From the NCBI GenBank assembly GCA_038562375.1, contig JBCFAY010000001.1:62001-126000 (forward strand): 64,000 nt of DNA, in the 5' to 3' direction. Positions 40,729 through 49,654 of the stretch are shown in pieces. Source of the DNA: JBCFAY01 sp038562375. Its GTDB lineage: Bacteria; Bacillota; Clostridia; Christensenellales; CAG-138. The translations under genes and the position numbers were made by a program. How positions within the stretch are numbered: the first letter of the stretch is position 1; every line of letters begins with the position of its first letter. The notes beneath the pieces are model-generated. The model was not told where the DNA came from and ran no database searches. It saw only the letters and a list, made by a program, of their open reading frames with translations.

Positions 40729-41369
40729 ATCCTGCCCCTGTCGCGGAGCATAAACGGGTTGTGCTTGCGCTCGAACTCGAGCGTCGTTTCCCGCATATGC
40801 CCCGGGTAGACCTTATAATCTGTGGGCAAAGCGAACAGGCCGTCCCGGATGGATCGATAAAGCTCTTCGCCGTCGCTTCCCGGGAAGTCCATGCGGCCGA
40901 CGCTCAGGAAAAAGAGCGTGTCCCCGCTGAAGATCGCGCGCTCGTCCCTCTCGACATAGCACACGCCGCCGGGCGAATGCCCCGGCGTAAAGAGCGCTTC
41001 AAAGCGCAGCCCGGCCGCCTCGATCACCTCGCCGCCGAACAGGAGCCTGTCCGCCTCCGACGGGGGCACGGAATACCCGCAGATGTCGCCGAGGTTCTCC
41101 CCATCGTCATGAAGCGCCCGAGCATCCTTTTCATGGATGCATACGCTTGCGCCGGTAAGTCTTTTTAGTTCCGAGACGCCGAGGATATGATCAAAATGCC
41201 CGTGCGTAATCAGGATATGGGTAGCGACAAGCGCGTTTTTCTCCAAAAAACGCCGGATCGGCTCCGCGTCCGCGGGATCGATCACGACGCAGGTATCGCT
41301 TTTTTCTTCCCGGACGACGTAGCAGTTTACCCGGATGGGGCCGAGCTCCAGCTTATCGATCTTGATCAT
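40725..41369 (-). CDS. Metallo-beta-lactamase fold hydrolase (glyoxalase II-like)
   Basis: 214 residues. Metal motif THGHFDHILG, later GHSPGGVCYV and SGDTLFFLSVGRMDF, and a final YPGHMRETTL. Glyoxalase II-like hydrolases of this kind are common between dtd and hemZ in Clostridia; the substrate is not known. The start ATG overlaps the dtd stop (TAATG). Confidence 0.9.
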   Translation of the reverse strand: MIKIDKLELGPIRVNCYVVREEKSDTCVVIDPADAEPIRRFLEKNALVATHILITHGHFDHILGVSELKRLTGASVCIHEKDARALHDDGENLGDICGYSVPPSEADRLLFGGEVIEAAGLRFEALFTPGHSPGGVCYVERDERAIFSGDTLFFLSVGRMDFPGSDGEELYRSIRDGLFALPTDYKVYPGHMRETTLEFERKHNPFMLRDRGRI

Positions 41370-41818
41370 TAAAACAACCTCTTGCTCTCGAGTAATATGG
41401 TTACAGGCCCGTCGTTCACGAGGGAAACCTCCATCTGCGCCTGAAACTCGCCCGTTTGCACACGAACGGCTTGACAAAGGAGCGCAATCGCCCTTTCGTA
41501 GAGCACGACCGCCCTCTCCGGCCGCGCGGCGCGGCTAAAGCTCGGTCTGCGGCCGCGGCGCGCGTCGCCGCAGAGCGTAAACTGCGACACGAGCAGCACC
41601 TCGCCCCCGACGTCCGTCACCGACAGGTTCATCTTGCCCTGTGCATCCTCGAAGATGCGAAGCCCCAGCACCTTATCGCAGATATAGTCGCAGTCGGCGG
41701 AAGAATCCTCCTCTTCCACGCCCAAAAAAACGAGCAGCCCCTTTTGAATGCCGCTCTTCTTCTCCCCGCGGACGCTCACGCCCGCGCTCTTAACCCTTTG
41801 TACAACGGCTCGCATTTG
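41369..41818 (-). CDS. dtd: D-aminoacyl-tRNA deacylase
   Basis: 149 residues. Starts MRAVVQRVKSAGV; the active-site strands SQFTLCGDARRGRRPSF and VNDGPVTILLES are present (the family's GP cis-dipeptide). It removes D-amino acids and glycine mischarged on tRNA. The ATG at 41818 has GGAG upstream; the frame to 42097 overlaps rel and is rejected. Confidence 0.95.
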   Translation of the reverse strand, partial: QMRAVVQRVKSAGVSVRGEKKSGIQKGLLVFLGVEEEDSSADCDYICDKVLGLRIFEDAQGKMNLSVTDVGGEVLLVSQFTLCGDARRGRRPSFSRAARPERAVVLYERAIALLCQAVRVQTGEFQAQMEVSLVNDGPVTILLESKRLF

Positions 41819-41835
41819 AAGTATCTCCGATCCTG

Positions 41836-44001
41836 CTACTCGTTCACGCGGCGCACCTCGGTGACCGACCGGATCTTTCGCAGGTTTTTGATGACGGCGT
41901 TCAGCTGCGCCGCGTTCTGCACATCGAAGGAAAGCTGCACCGACACGACGCCGTTGCGGTCCGTCTTGGCGTTCACGGTGCGAAGGCTGATGTTGAGGTT
42001 TACAAGAAGCTGCGAGATGTCCATGAGTATGCCCGCGCGCTCCGCCGCCGTAAGGTAGATGCTCGCCGTATAGCTCGATACGACGTCCGCCGTCCACTTG
42101 ACCTCGATGATGCGCTCGGGGTCCATCAAGAGCTCATCCATGTTCGGACAGTCCTTGCGGTGGATCGAAACGCCGCGACCGCGCGTGATATAGCCCATGA
42201 TGTCGTCGCCCGGCAGGGGATTGCAGCAACGCGCGAAGCGCACGGCCATGTTCGGCTCGCCCTTGACGATAATGCCGCGGCCGCCGTCGGCCGGTTTTTG
42301 CTTTTCCTGCTCCTTTTCCATGCGGGCGGCGAGGCGCGCCGCCTTTTGTTCCTGCCGCTGCTTTTCGATCAGCTTATGGAGCACCTGCCCGGTCGTAATG
42401 CCGCCGTAGCCGAGCGCGGCGTACACATCGTCGATGCCGGACATGTTGAATTTTTTAAGGAGCTCCGCGCAGTTCTCAGTCTCGGTGAGGTCCGATAAGC
42501 GCAGCATGTTGCGCTTTGCAGCATCCTCGAGCATCTCCTTGCCGCGCTGGATGTTTTCCTCGCGGTTGGCCTTTTTGAACCATTGGCGGATCTTGGTCTT
42601 CGCCTGCTGCGTTTTGACGATCTTCATCCAGTCGCGGCTGGGCCCGGTCTGCGCGGCGGAGGTGACGATCTCCACCACGTCGTTGGTCTTAAGCTTATAG
42701 TCGAGGCGCACCATAGCGCCGTTCACGCGCGCGTGGTGGCAGTGATGTCCGATATTCGTATGGATGCGGTACGCGAAGTCGAGCGGCGTCGAGCCCGCCG
42801 GCAGGTCGATGATCTCTCCGTTTGGCGTAAGCACGAACACGTAATCGCTGAAGAAATCCTTGCGGATATTGTCCACAAACTCGCGCACATCGTCCGCGTC
42901 GTTCTCATATTCGAGCGCCTGACGAAGCCACGCCATCTTGGAATCGAGCTCGTCCTGGCTCGCGCGGCCTTCCTTGTACATCCAGTGCGCGGCGATGCCG
43001 TATTCCGCGGTGCGGTGCATCTCGTAGGTGCGGATCTGCACCTCGAACGGGATGCCGCGCTCGCTGAAAAGGCTCGTGTGCAGCGAGCGGTACATGTTTG
43101 GTTTTGGCATCGCGATATAGTCCTTGAAGCGCCCCGGCACAGGCTTCCAGAGCGAGTGGATCACACCGAGCACGGCGTAGCAGTCGTTGACCGTCTCCAC
43201 GATCACGCGCACCGCGATGAGGTCGAAAATCTCGTTGAGCGTCGTATTCTGCTTTGTCAGCTTGCGGTAGATGCTGTAGAGATGCTTCGGTCTGCCGTGG
43301 ATTTCCGCCTTGATGGAGGCGAGCTTAAGCTGCGCGTCGATCGTGCGGATGGCGTCCTCGAGGAGCGTCATGCGCTCCTGCTGCTGCGGCGCGATCGCCG
43401 TCATGAGCTTTTCGTACTCCTCCGGCATCAGGTGGAAAAAAGCGAGATCCTCGAGCTCGCATTTGATCTGGCCCATGCCGAAGCGGTGCGCGATGGGCGC
43501 GTACACTTCCAATGTTTCCTTCGCCTTGCGGATGCGCTTTTCGGTGTTGCAGTACTCGAGGGTGCGCATGTTGTGCAGGCGGTCGGCAAGCTTGATGATG
43601 ATCACGCGCACGTCGTTCGCGGTCGCAAGGAACATCTTGCGCAGGTTCTCCGCCTGCTGCTCCTCGCGCGTGACAAAGTCCTTGCGGCTTGACTGCGTGA
43701 GCTTTGTGACGCCGTCTACCATCGTCGCGACGGACTGGCCGAACTGCGAGGCGATCTGATCGATGGTGATGCTGTCCCCGTCCTCCACGACGTCGTGCAG
43801 CAGCGCCGCGACGAGCGTCTGAGCGTCCATGCCCATGTCGAAGAGCATCGAGGCTACGGCGATCGGATGGATATAGTACGGCTCGCCGGATTCGCGCTTT
43901 TGGCCTTCGTGGGCCTGCTTCGCGAATTCGAGGGCTTTTTTGAGCTGCCCGAGCTCCTGCGCGTCAAAGCGCTGCGCGCATTTTTCGTAAAATTCGTCCA
44001 T
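41836..44001 (-). CDS. rel: Bifunctional (p)ppGpp synthetase/hydrolase Rel
   Basis: 721 residues. HD hydrolase domain with AALLHDVVEDG near residue 70, synthetase domain with GRPKHLYSIYRKL and the RSLHTSLFSE region, TGS domain (LTPNGEIIDLPAGSTPLDFAY), and a C-terminal ACT domain. Catalytic residues of both activities appear intact. The frame opens at 44013, but the ATG at 44001 has GGTGAG at better spacing. Confidence 0.96.
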   Translation of the reverse strand: MDEFYEKCAQRFDAQELGQLKKALEFAKQAHEGQKRESGEPYYIHPIAVASMLFDMGMDAQTLVAALLHDVVEDGDSITIDQIASQFGQSVATMVDGVTKLTQSSRKDFVTREEQQAENLRKMFLATANDVRVIIIKLADRLHNMRTLEYCNTEKRIRKAKETLEVYAPIAHRFGMGQIKCELEDLAFFHLMPEEYEKLMTAIAPQQQERMTLLEDAIRTIDAQLKLASIKAEIHGRPKHLYSIYRKLTKQNTTLNEIFDLIAVRVIVETVNDCYAVLGVIHSLWKPVPGRFKDYIAMPKPNMYRSLHTSLFSERGIPFEVQIRTYEMHRTAEYGIAAHWMYKEGRASQDELDSKMAWLRQALEYENDADDVREFVDNIRKDFFSDYVFVLTPNGEIIDLPAGSTPLDFAYRIHTNIGHHCHHARVNGAMVRLDYKLKTNDVVEIVTSAAQTGPSRDWMKIVKTQQAKTKIRQWFKKANREENIQRGKEMLEDAAKRNMLRLSDLTETENCAELLKKFNMSGIDDVYAALGYGGITTGQVLHKLIEKQRQEQKAARLAARMEKEQEKQKPADGGRGIIVKGEPNMAVRFARCCNPLPGDDIMGYITRGRGVSIHRKDCPNMDELLMDPERIIEVKWTADVVSSYTASIYLTAAERAGILMDISQLLVNLNISLRTVNAKTDRNGVVSVQLSFDVQNAAQLNAVIKNLRKIRSVTEVRRVNE

Positions 44002-44074
44002 CCGTCTCACCATCCTTTCCGATCTATCCTATGCGTAAAACCGCCGGAGCGATTGCACCTACAAATGAAAATGT

Positions 44075-44587
44075 TTAATAGGCCATCACGGACTGCACGT
44101 CGTAGCCTTCGAGCTCCGCGCGGCCATTAAGCTCCGTAAGCTCGATGACAAATCGCACGCATTCGACGATGCCGCCGGCCTTTTCGATCAAATGGATCGC
44201 CGCGAGGGCCGTGCCGCCCGTCGCGAGAAGATCGTCGACCACCAGGACATGCTGGCCGGGTTCGATCGCGTCGGTATGGATCTCGAGCGAGCCCGTGCCG
44301 TACTCGAGGCCGTAGGAAACGCTGTTTGTCTTGCAGGGGAGCTTGCCGGGCTTGCGCGCCACGACGAACCCCGCCTTGAGCGCGTACGCGAGCGCCGAGC
44401 CGATCACGAATCCGCGCGCCTCCGGCCCGACGACGATATCAACGCGCCTGCCTTCCAGGCTTTTGACCATAATATCGATCAAAGCGGCATAGGCTTGACC
44501 GTCGCGCAGCAGCGTCGTAATATCGCGAAATAGAATGCCCGGTACCGGAAAATCCGGCACGCTGCGGATCATGGATTGAAGATCCAT
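44075..44587 (-). CDS. apt: Adenine phosphoribosyltransferase
   Basis: 170 residues; salvages adenine to AMP. Opens with FPVPGILFRDITTLL; PRPP loop VLVVDDLLATGGT. Between recJ and rel, its standard position in Firmicutes. Confidence 0.96.
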   Translation of the reverse strand: MDLQSMIRSVPDFPVPGILFRDITTLLRDGQAYAALIDIMVKSLEGRRVDIVVGPEARGFVIGSALAYALKAGFVVARKPGKLPCKTNSVSYGLEYGTGSLEIHTDAIEPGQHVLVVDDLLATGGTALAAIHLIEKAGGIVECVRFVIELTELNGRAELEGYDVQSVMAY

Positions 44588-44599
44588 CCGAAACCCTCC

Positions 44600-47035
44600 T
44601 TAAAGCTCTTTTTCCGGCGCGTCGATCGCGCGGATCGCCTGAAACGTCCGGCTCATCATGAGGTCGCTTGCCTTCGAGTCCCCATAGAAACCGTAGGTTC
44701 CGGTCGCGTCGCAGCCGATAAAAGACAATTCCTCAAACACCCTGAGCGTCGCCCGGCAGAGTATGCCGTCGTCCCCCGTGAGCTTTTCAAGCGCCTCGGC
44801 AGCCTCCTGGTAGCCCGCGTAACGCTTGCGCGCATGCGAGCGCAGCGCCCGATAGTGGCGCTTGCAGACCTCTCGGTCGAGGCGGGAAAGCGCCTTCAAC
44901 GCCGCGTCGATCAGCTCATCCCCGCCGCAAGCTGCGACATCTGCATCCGGATATTTCTCAAGCAAAGCGAGGAGCACGCCCTTCGCGGGCGCCCTGTCCG
45001 CCGCGATGATCCGGCGATACGCGCCTGTAAGCTCCCGTACTTTGGGCGCCAGCAAGAGCGTGTTCGCGCGGGAGGACGGATCTAACGGCGCATGAAACGC
45101 GAGATCGACGCGCTCGGTCAGCGCGTTCCGGCGGATCGACCGCATCGCGCGCACGGCCCCTTCCGGCGTAAAGCAAACGATTAAAGAGCCAAACGCGTCC
45201 TCGTTGAGCGCCTCGGCGATCGCATCGTCCGCTGACCGGCAGCTTGCCGCAGCTTCGTACTGCCTATTTTTATAATTATATAGAAGATTGTCTAAAATTG
45301 CATCATAAAATTTGCCCCTGTGCCGGAGCACATACCCCTGCTCATCCTCGGGGAACTCGGGCTTGACGGCTACGAGCTGGAGCTGGAGCCTCGGTTCATC
45401 CTTCCAAAAATCGAGCGCGGGATGGTAAACGACGCCGAACGTGCCGGAAGGATCCAGGCGGCTGAGCGCCTCGCTTTTGTAAAAGCCGATCAGCTCCATG
45501 GGCGTATCCTTTTGCGTGGCAATTGCCTTGATATGCTCGCCCTCGCCCCCGATGCGCCTTATGCCGTTCAGGCTGACGCCGCCGGTATAGAACAAAGGCC
45601 TTTGGTTGCCCTCGCCAAAGGGCGCGAGCTTTTCGAGAGAGGCGGCAAGCGTCTTATCGATCTCGCGAAGGTCGGCCTTTATCTCGTAGGAGCAGCTTGG
45701 CAAAAACAGCTCGGAAGGATAATTTTGCTCTAAAAACGCGTCGAATCCCTCGATGAACTCCTCTAGATTCCCGCGCGCGATCGTCAGCCCGGCCGCGCCC
45801 TCGTGGCCGCCGTAGCGGATCATCAGATGCCCCTGCGACTGGAGCGCGCGATAAAGGTCGACTCCCTCAACGCTCCTTCCGGAGCCGACAAGCGCGTCGT
45901 CCTCGCCGCACAAAAGCAGCACGGGCACATGGTGCTTTTCCGTGAGCCTCGACGCCGCAATGCCCAGTATGCCGGGGTTCCAGTCATCCTTACAAAGCGC
46001 GATCGAACGCCTCAAGGATATCCCTTCGAGCATCCCGTTCGCCTCGCGCATAAGCTGCGCTTCCTCGCTCTGCCGCCGCGCGTTCAGGGCGCTAAGCTCC
46101 GCCGCGATTCCGCTTGCACCTTCTTCATCCTCGGCGCACAGGAGTTCTACCGCGCGCGAGGCGTGCTCAAGCCTGCCCGCGGCGTTGAGCCTCGGCGCGA
46201 GAGCGAACGCGAGATCCCTCGCGGTAAACGCCCGGCCGGACGGGTTGACCATGCGGCAGAGCGCGAGAAGTCCCAAGGGACCTTCCCCGCGGTTGAGGGC
46301 CTTTAGCGTCTCAAAAACCAGCGCGCGGTTTTCGCCGACGAGCGGCATCACATCCGCCACGGTCGCAAGGCCGGCGAGCGGGAGATACGGTTTTGCCGCT
46401 CCCCTGCCGCCGAGCGCCTCGATGAGCTTAAACGCCGTCGCCGCTCCGCACAGCGCCTTGGCGGGATAGTTCGAATCCTTACGCGTGTGCGCAACGACGG
46501 CCTCGCAGGCGGGGACCGACTCGCCGCAGCGGTGGTGATCCGTCACGATCACCTCCATTCCAAGCTCATAGCACAGTGCGATCTCCCCGTGCGCCGAGAT
46601 GCCGTTGTCCACCGTTATAATCAAATCGACGCCCCGCGCGCGGATAGCGCGCACGGCGTCGGAGTTCATGCCGTAGCCCTCGCCGTGCCGGGAAGGCACA
46701 TGATAGGAAAGCGAACCGAACATCCCCTGAAAAAAATCAAGGAGCATCGCGGAGGCGCACACCCCGTCCACGTCGTAGTCGCCGTAGATAAGCACGTTTT
46801 CTTTGCTCTTTTGCGCGCGCCGAATCCGCTCCACCGCCCGATCCATGTCGGGCAGCAGGAAGGGATCGTGAAAATCCTCGGGGGTCGGATTTAAAAACGC
46901 GCGCATTGCGGCGATGTCCGTCGCCCCGCGCGCGTAGAGAAGCTTTGCAATCAGCGCCGGAACGCCCAGCGCGGCCGCTGCCTTTTGCGCGGCCCCGTCG
47001 GAGAATTCCGGTCTTTTGTCGATCAGCCTCAACAT
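44600..47035 (-). CDS. recJ: Single-stranded-DNA-specific exonuclease RecJ
   Basis: 811 residues. DHH core with YGDYDVDGVCASAML, VTDHHRCGE and the DHHA1-type GYGGHEGAAGL region read here as IRYGGHEGAAGL. An OB-like domain and about 250 further residues follow at the C-terminus, typical of Firmicutes RecJ. The ATG at 47035 overlaps the scfB stop by seven bases; the frame to 47080 is a shadow. Confidence 0.95.
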   Translation of the reverse strand: MLRLIDKRPEFSDGAAQKAAAALGVPALIAKLLYARGATDIAAMRAFLNPTPEDFHDPFLLPDMDRAVERIRRAQKSKENVLIYGDYDVDGVCASAMLLDFFQGMFGSLSYHVPSRHGEGYGMNSDAVRAIRARGVDLIITVDNGISAHGEIALCYELGMEVIVTDHHRCGESVPACEAVVAHTRKDSNYPAKALCGAATAFKLIEALGGRGAAKPYLPLAGLATVADVMPLVGENRALVFETLKALNRGEGPLGLLALCRMVNPSGRAFTARDLAFALAPRLNAAGRLEHASRAVELLCAEDEEGASGIAAELSALNARRQSEEAQLMREANGMLEGISLRRSIALCKDDWNPGILGIAASRLTEKHHVPVLLLCGEDDALVGSGRSVEGVDLYRALQSQGHLMIRYGGHEGAAGLTIARGNLEEFIEGFDAFLEQNYPSELFLPSCSYEIKADLREIDKTLAASLEKLAPFGEGNQRPLFYTGGVSLNGIRRIGGEGEHIKAIATQKDTPMELIGFYKSEALSRLDPSGTFGVVYHPALDFWKDEPRLQLQLVAVKPEFPEDEQGYVLRHRGKFYDAILDNLLYNYKNRQYEAAASCRSADDAIAEALNEDAFGSLIVCFTPEGAVRAMRSIRRNALTERVDLAFHAPLDPSSRANTLLLAPKVRELTGAYRRIIAADRAPAKGVLLALLEKYPDADVAACGGDELIDAALKALSRLDREVCKRHYRALRSHARKRYAGYQEAAEALEKLTGDDGILCRATLRVFEELSFIGCDATGTYGFYGDSKASDLMMSRTFQAIRAIDAPEKEL

Positions 47036-48369
47036 GGCGCGGATCGCTCCCGCCGCTCGAAATATAGCCCCAGCGCACACTCGGTTCGCTTTTTCTCGAG
47101 CGCGCAGCTCATCCTATAAGGCTTAAAGATATCGCCGTTGTATTTATGCGCGTTGGCGGCGCAGCCGCCGCTGCAGAAATACTTGGCCCAGCACTCCTTG
47201 CATGCGGGCTTTGTAAGCACGTTGCAGCCGAGGAATTTCTTTTGCATATCCGCATCGAACGAGCCGTCCATCACGCTGCCCATACAAACGCCTTCCTCGC
47301 CCACGAACTGGTGACAGGGATAGAGGTCCCCGTCGGGCGTGACGGCGACGTACTCGACGCCCGCGCCGCAGCCGCTGATGCGCTTTTTAAGGCACGGCGC
47401 GTTGTCCAGATCCATCATGAAATGGAAGAAGCAGATGCGCTTATTCTCCTTGCGTCGGGTCTCCAGCATGTCCGCCAAAGCGTCGTATTCTTCAAGGATG
47501 CGCTTTAGGTGCTCCTCGCGCAGCGCATAGGGGCTCTCGTCGGGCAGTACGACGGGCTCGATCGAAATCCGGTCGAACCCGAGCCCGTAGAGTGCGTCGA
47601 CATCCTTGGCAAAATCGAGGTTCAGGTTGGTGAACGTGCCGCGCGCGTAGTATTCTTTATCGCCCCGCGCTTGGACCAGCGCCCGCGCTTTGGGCGCGAT
47701 CACGTCGAACGAACCGCGCCCGTTCACCGTCGGCCTGAGCGCGTCGTGTATTTCCTTGCGCCCGTCCAAGCTGATCACGACGTTGTACATTTCCTCGTTG
47801 ATAAAGTCGATTTTTTCCTCGTCGAGGCCGACGCAATTGGTCGTGATCGTAAAATTGATCTGCTTGCCAAAGCGCTTTTCCAGCTCACGGCCGTAAGCGA
47901 CCACCGCGCGTACGACGCCGAAATTCATCAGAGGCTCGCCGCCGAAGAGATCGACCTCGAGATGCTTCCTGCTGCCGGAGCGCTCCATCAGAAAATCGAG
48001 CGCCCGGAATGCGACTTCCTCGCTCATGAGCATCCTCTCGCCGTGAAAATCGCCGGTCGACGCGAAGCAGTACTTGCAGCGAAGGTTGCAATCGTGCGCG
48101 ATGTGCAGGCACATCGCCTTTATCACCTGTTCCTCCTGCGCCGCGGGCGGCGTGAGCGGCGAGGAATCGAACGAGCCGGACGCCGTAAGCTCGCCAAACT
48201 CCTCCAGGATCTCGCGGATCTGCTCGGGCGGGAGGTTTAAGGCAAACGGATCGCGCGCCTGTTCAAGCGCGAGGGCGACTTTGTAGGCCTGCTCGTCCAA
48301 CAGGTGCACCGCGCCGCTTTCGACGTCGAGCGCATAAAATCCGTTCCGAAACTCAAAGGCATGAATCAT
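47029..48369 (-). CDS. scfB: SCIFF radical SAM maturase (thioether-forming)
   Basis: 446 residues. N-terminal peptide-recognition (RRE-like) region about 1-90, radical SAM cluster motif CNLRCKYCFA, and a SPASM domain rich in cysteines (CGAGVEY, CHQF, CKECWAKYFCSGGC). It makes thioether crosslinks in the SCIFF peptide encoded 100 bases upstream. GGGGGAAAGC precedes the ATG at 48369. recJ follows directly; secD and secF, usually in between, are missing. Confidence 0.95.
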   Translation of the reverse strand: MIHAFEFRNGFYALDVESGAVHLLDEQAYKVALALEQARDPFALNLPPEQIREILEEFGELTASGSFDSSPLTPPAAQEEQVIKAMCLHIAHDCNLRCKYCFASTGDFHGERMLMSEEVAFRALDFLMERSGSRKHLEVDLFGGEPLMNFGVVRAVVAYGRELEKRFGKQINFTITTNCVGLDEEKIDFINEEMYNVVISLDGRKEIHDALRPTVNGRGSFDVIAPKARALVQARGDKEYYARGTFTNLNLDFAKDVDALYGLGFDRISIEPVVLPDESPYALREEHLKRILEEYDALADMLETRRKENKRICFFHFMMDLDNAPCLKKRISGCGAGVEYVAVTPDGDLYPCHQFVGEEGVCMGSVMDGSFDADMQKKFLGCNVLTKPACKECWAKYFCSGGCAANAHKYNGDIFKPYRMSCALEKKRTECALGLYFERRERSAPC

Positions 48370-48471
48370 TGCTTTCCCCCAGATATCACATGAAAAAGGG
48401 CTTCTCACGAGAGCGCACTTTAAGCGCGCCTTGCAAGATGGCCCTTCGGCTCCACTTCAAGCGGGTTTAGA

Positions 48472-48615
48472 TTATTTGCTCTCCTTGCGGCAGGTCTGGT
48501 TTGCTACCGTGCACGACGTTTTGCAGGCGGACTGGCAGGACGCCTGGCACTCGCCGCAGCCGGACTGGGCGGACGCGTTGATGCAGGGCTTCTGAACGGT
48601 CTTTATGTGTTTCAT
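48472..48615 (-). CDS. scfA: Six-cysteine peptide SCIFF
   Basis: 47 residues. The core GCGECQASCQSACKTSCT followed by VANQTC contains the six family cysteines (20, 23, 27, 31, 35, 42). The leader MKHIKTVQKP is typical. An additional cysteine at position 11 precedes the core. GGAGG lies ten bases before the ATG. The peptide is a ribosomally made substrate whose cysteines are joined to Thr residues by ScfB; it is nearly universal in Clostridia but its role is unknown. Confidence 0.96.
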   Translation of the reverse strand: MKHIKTVQKPCINASAQSGCGECQASCQSACKTSCTVANQTCRKESK

Positions 48616-48646
48616 CGCGAATATACCTCCACTATGATCTCAAGGT

Positions 48647-48675
48647 ATTATACACGACAAGCCACAAATAGACAA
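48647..48675 (-). promoter_or_regulatory. Promoter of scfA
   Basis: TTGTCT and TATAAT with a 17-base spacer on the minus strand, 32 bases before the scfA start. Confidence 0.75.
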
Positions 48676-48685
48676 GGCTTTCACG

Positions 48686-49075
48686 CTATTTGCGCGCCTG
48701 CAGCAGCATCCCCGTGAGCATTCCCGCCAGCGCCCCCATCAGCATATCCGACAGCAGCGCCACGCTCAGGCTGATATGATCCGACGCGATGGAGAACACC
48801 ACGAACGCGATAAGAATGTATACAACGCCGCCTGCCGCGCCCACAAGCCAGCTCCGCCGCACGCGGCGCGCGCACAGGAACGCCGTAAACGCCGCGCCGA
48901 GTATTTTTATCACGGTGTTGACGACGGGGATGCTCCCTTCATTGAGCCACGCCTGCTGCAAGACGAACGCGTACAGGAGCACCAGCGCGAGCGTCAATAC
49001 CGCCGCCACAAGCGCCGCCTTGAGGATACGTATACTGATCTGGCCGATTCCCGCGGCTTCTTTTCCATTTTTCAA
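48686..49075 (-). CDS. TIGR04086-like small membrane protein
   Basis: 129 residues with about four membrane segments (from residue 16 on). The place between yajC and scfA, the length and the hydropathy fit the TIGR04086 family, which tracks with SCIFF. The start is TTG at 49075 with GGAGG nine bases upstream; the frame to 49162 has no better site. Function unknown. Confidence 0.75.
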   Translation of the reverse strand: MKNGKEAAGIGQISIRILKAALVAAVLTLALVLLYAFVLQQAWLNEGSIPVVNTVIKILGAAFTAFLCARRVRRSWLVGAAGGVVYILIAFVVFSIASDHISLSVALLSDMLMGALAGMLTGMLLQARK

Positions 49076-49160
49076 AACGCACACACCTCCATCGGGGGTT
49101 TCTTGTACAAAGGTATGCGCCCAAACCCATATTATACATATCATAGCGCTCCGAAAGGGC

Positions 49161-49190
49161 AAAAAAACCGCCCGCGCAAGGCGCGGGCGG
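49161..49190 (-). terminator. Strong terminator after yajC
   Basis: CCGCCCGCGC and its complement around a 3-base loop, followed on the minus strand by seven T. Eighteen bases past the yajC stop. Confidence 0.92.
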
Positions 49191-49208
49191 CAATTTGTGC
49201 GTCAAAGC

Positions 49209-49529
49209 TTATTTTTTATCCGAAACTTCCTCGGTCATCGTGTTTTCCACCGGCGAATCCTCGACGGAGGAAATCGCGCCGCGCGCGAACACCAGGCGGA
49301 CTTTATCCGGCCCGACGTAGAGGGTGATCACGTCATCCTTCACGGAGCCTACCGTGCCGTAAATGCCCCCGATGGTGCGTACGCGGTCGCCCGGTTTGAT
49401 CCCTGCAAGCATCTGCTTAATCTTCTTGTCGCGCCTGCGCTGGGGGATGATCATGATCGCAAACATCGCGACCATGAGTACGATCAACAAACCGCCATTA
49501 TTGAAAAAATCTACGATTGCCTGGGGCAT
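49209..49529 (-). CDS. yajC: Preprotein translocase subunit YajC
   Basis: 106 residues; one membrane segment (about 11-29, LLIVLMVAMFAIMIIPQ) then the soluble domain with GDRVRTIGGIYGTV. It works with SecDF at the Sec translocon; secDF is not in this window. Single-gene unit. Confidence 0.95.
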   Translation of the reverse strand: MPQAIVDFFNNGGLLIVLMVAMFAIMIIPQRRRDKKIKQMLAGIKPGDRVRTIGGIYGTVGSVKDDVITLYVGPDKVRLVFARGAISSVEDSPVENTMTEEVSDKK

Positions 49530-49575
49530 TCTCGTGCACCATCCTTTTCAAAATTCGAGCTACAATACCTCATTG

Positions 49576-49604
49576 ATTTTATAGTATTTGTCAAGCGCCG
49601 TCAA
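49576..49604 (-). promoter_or_regulatory. Promoter of yajC
   Basis: TTGACG and TAAAAT with a 17-base spacer on the minus strand. A second TTGACA lies inside the spacer region, so the exact -35 could differ. Confidence 0.6.
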
Positions 49605-49654
49605 GGACAAATCCTGTTTCGCCCCGCTTTGTCACAAAAACCTCACGTCCAGGC

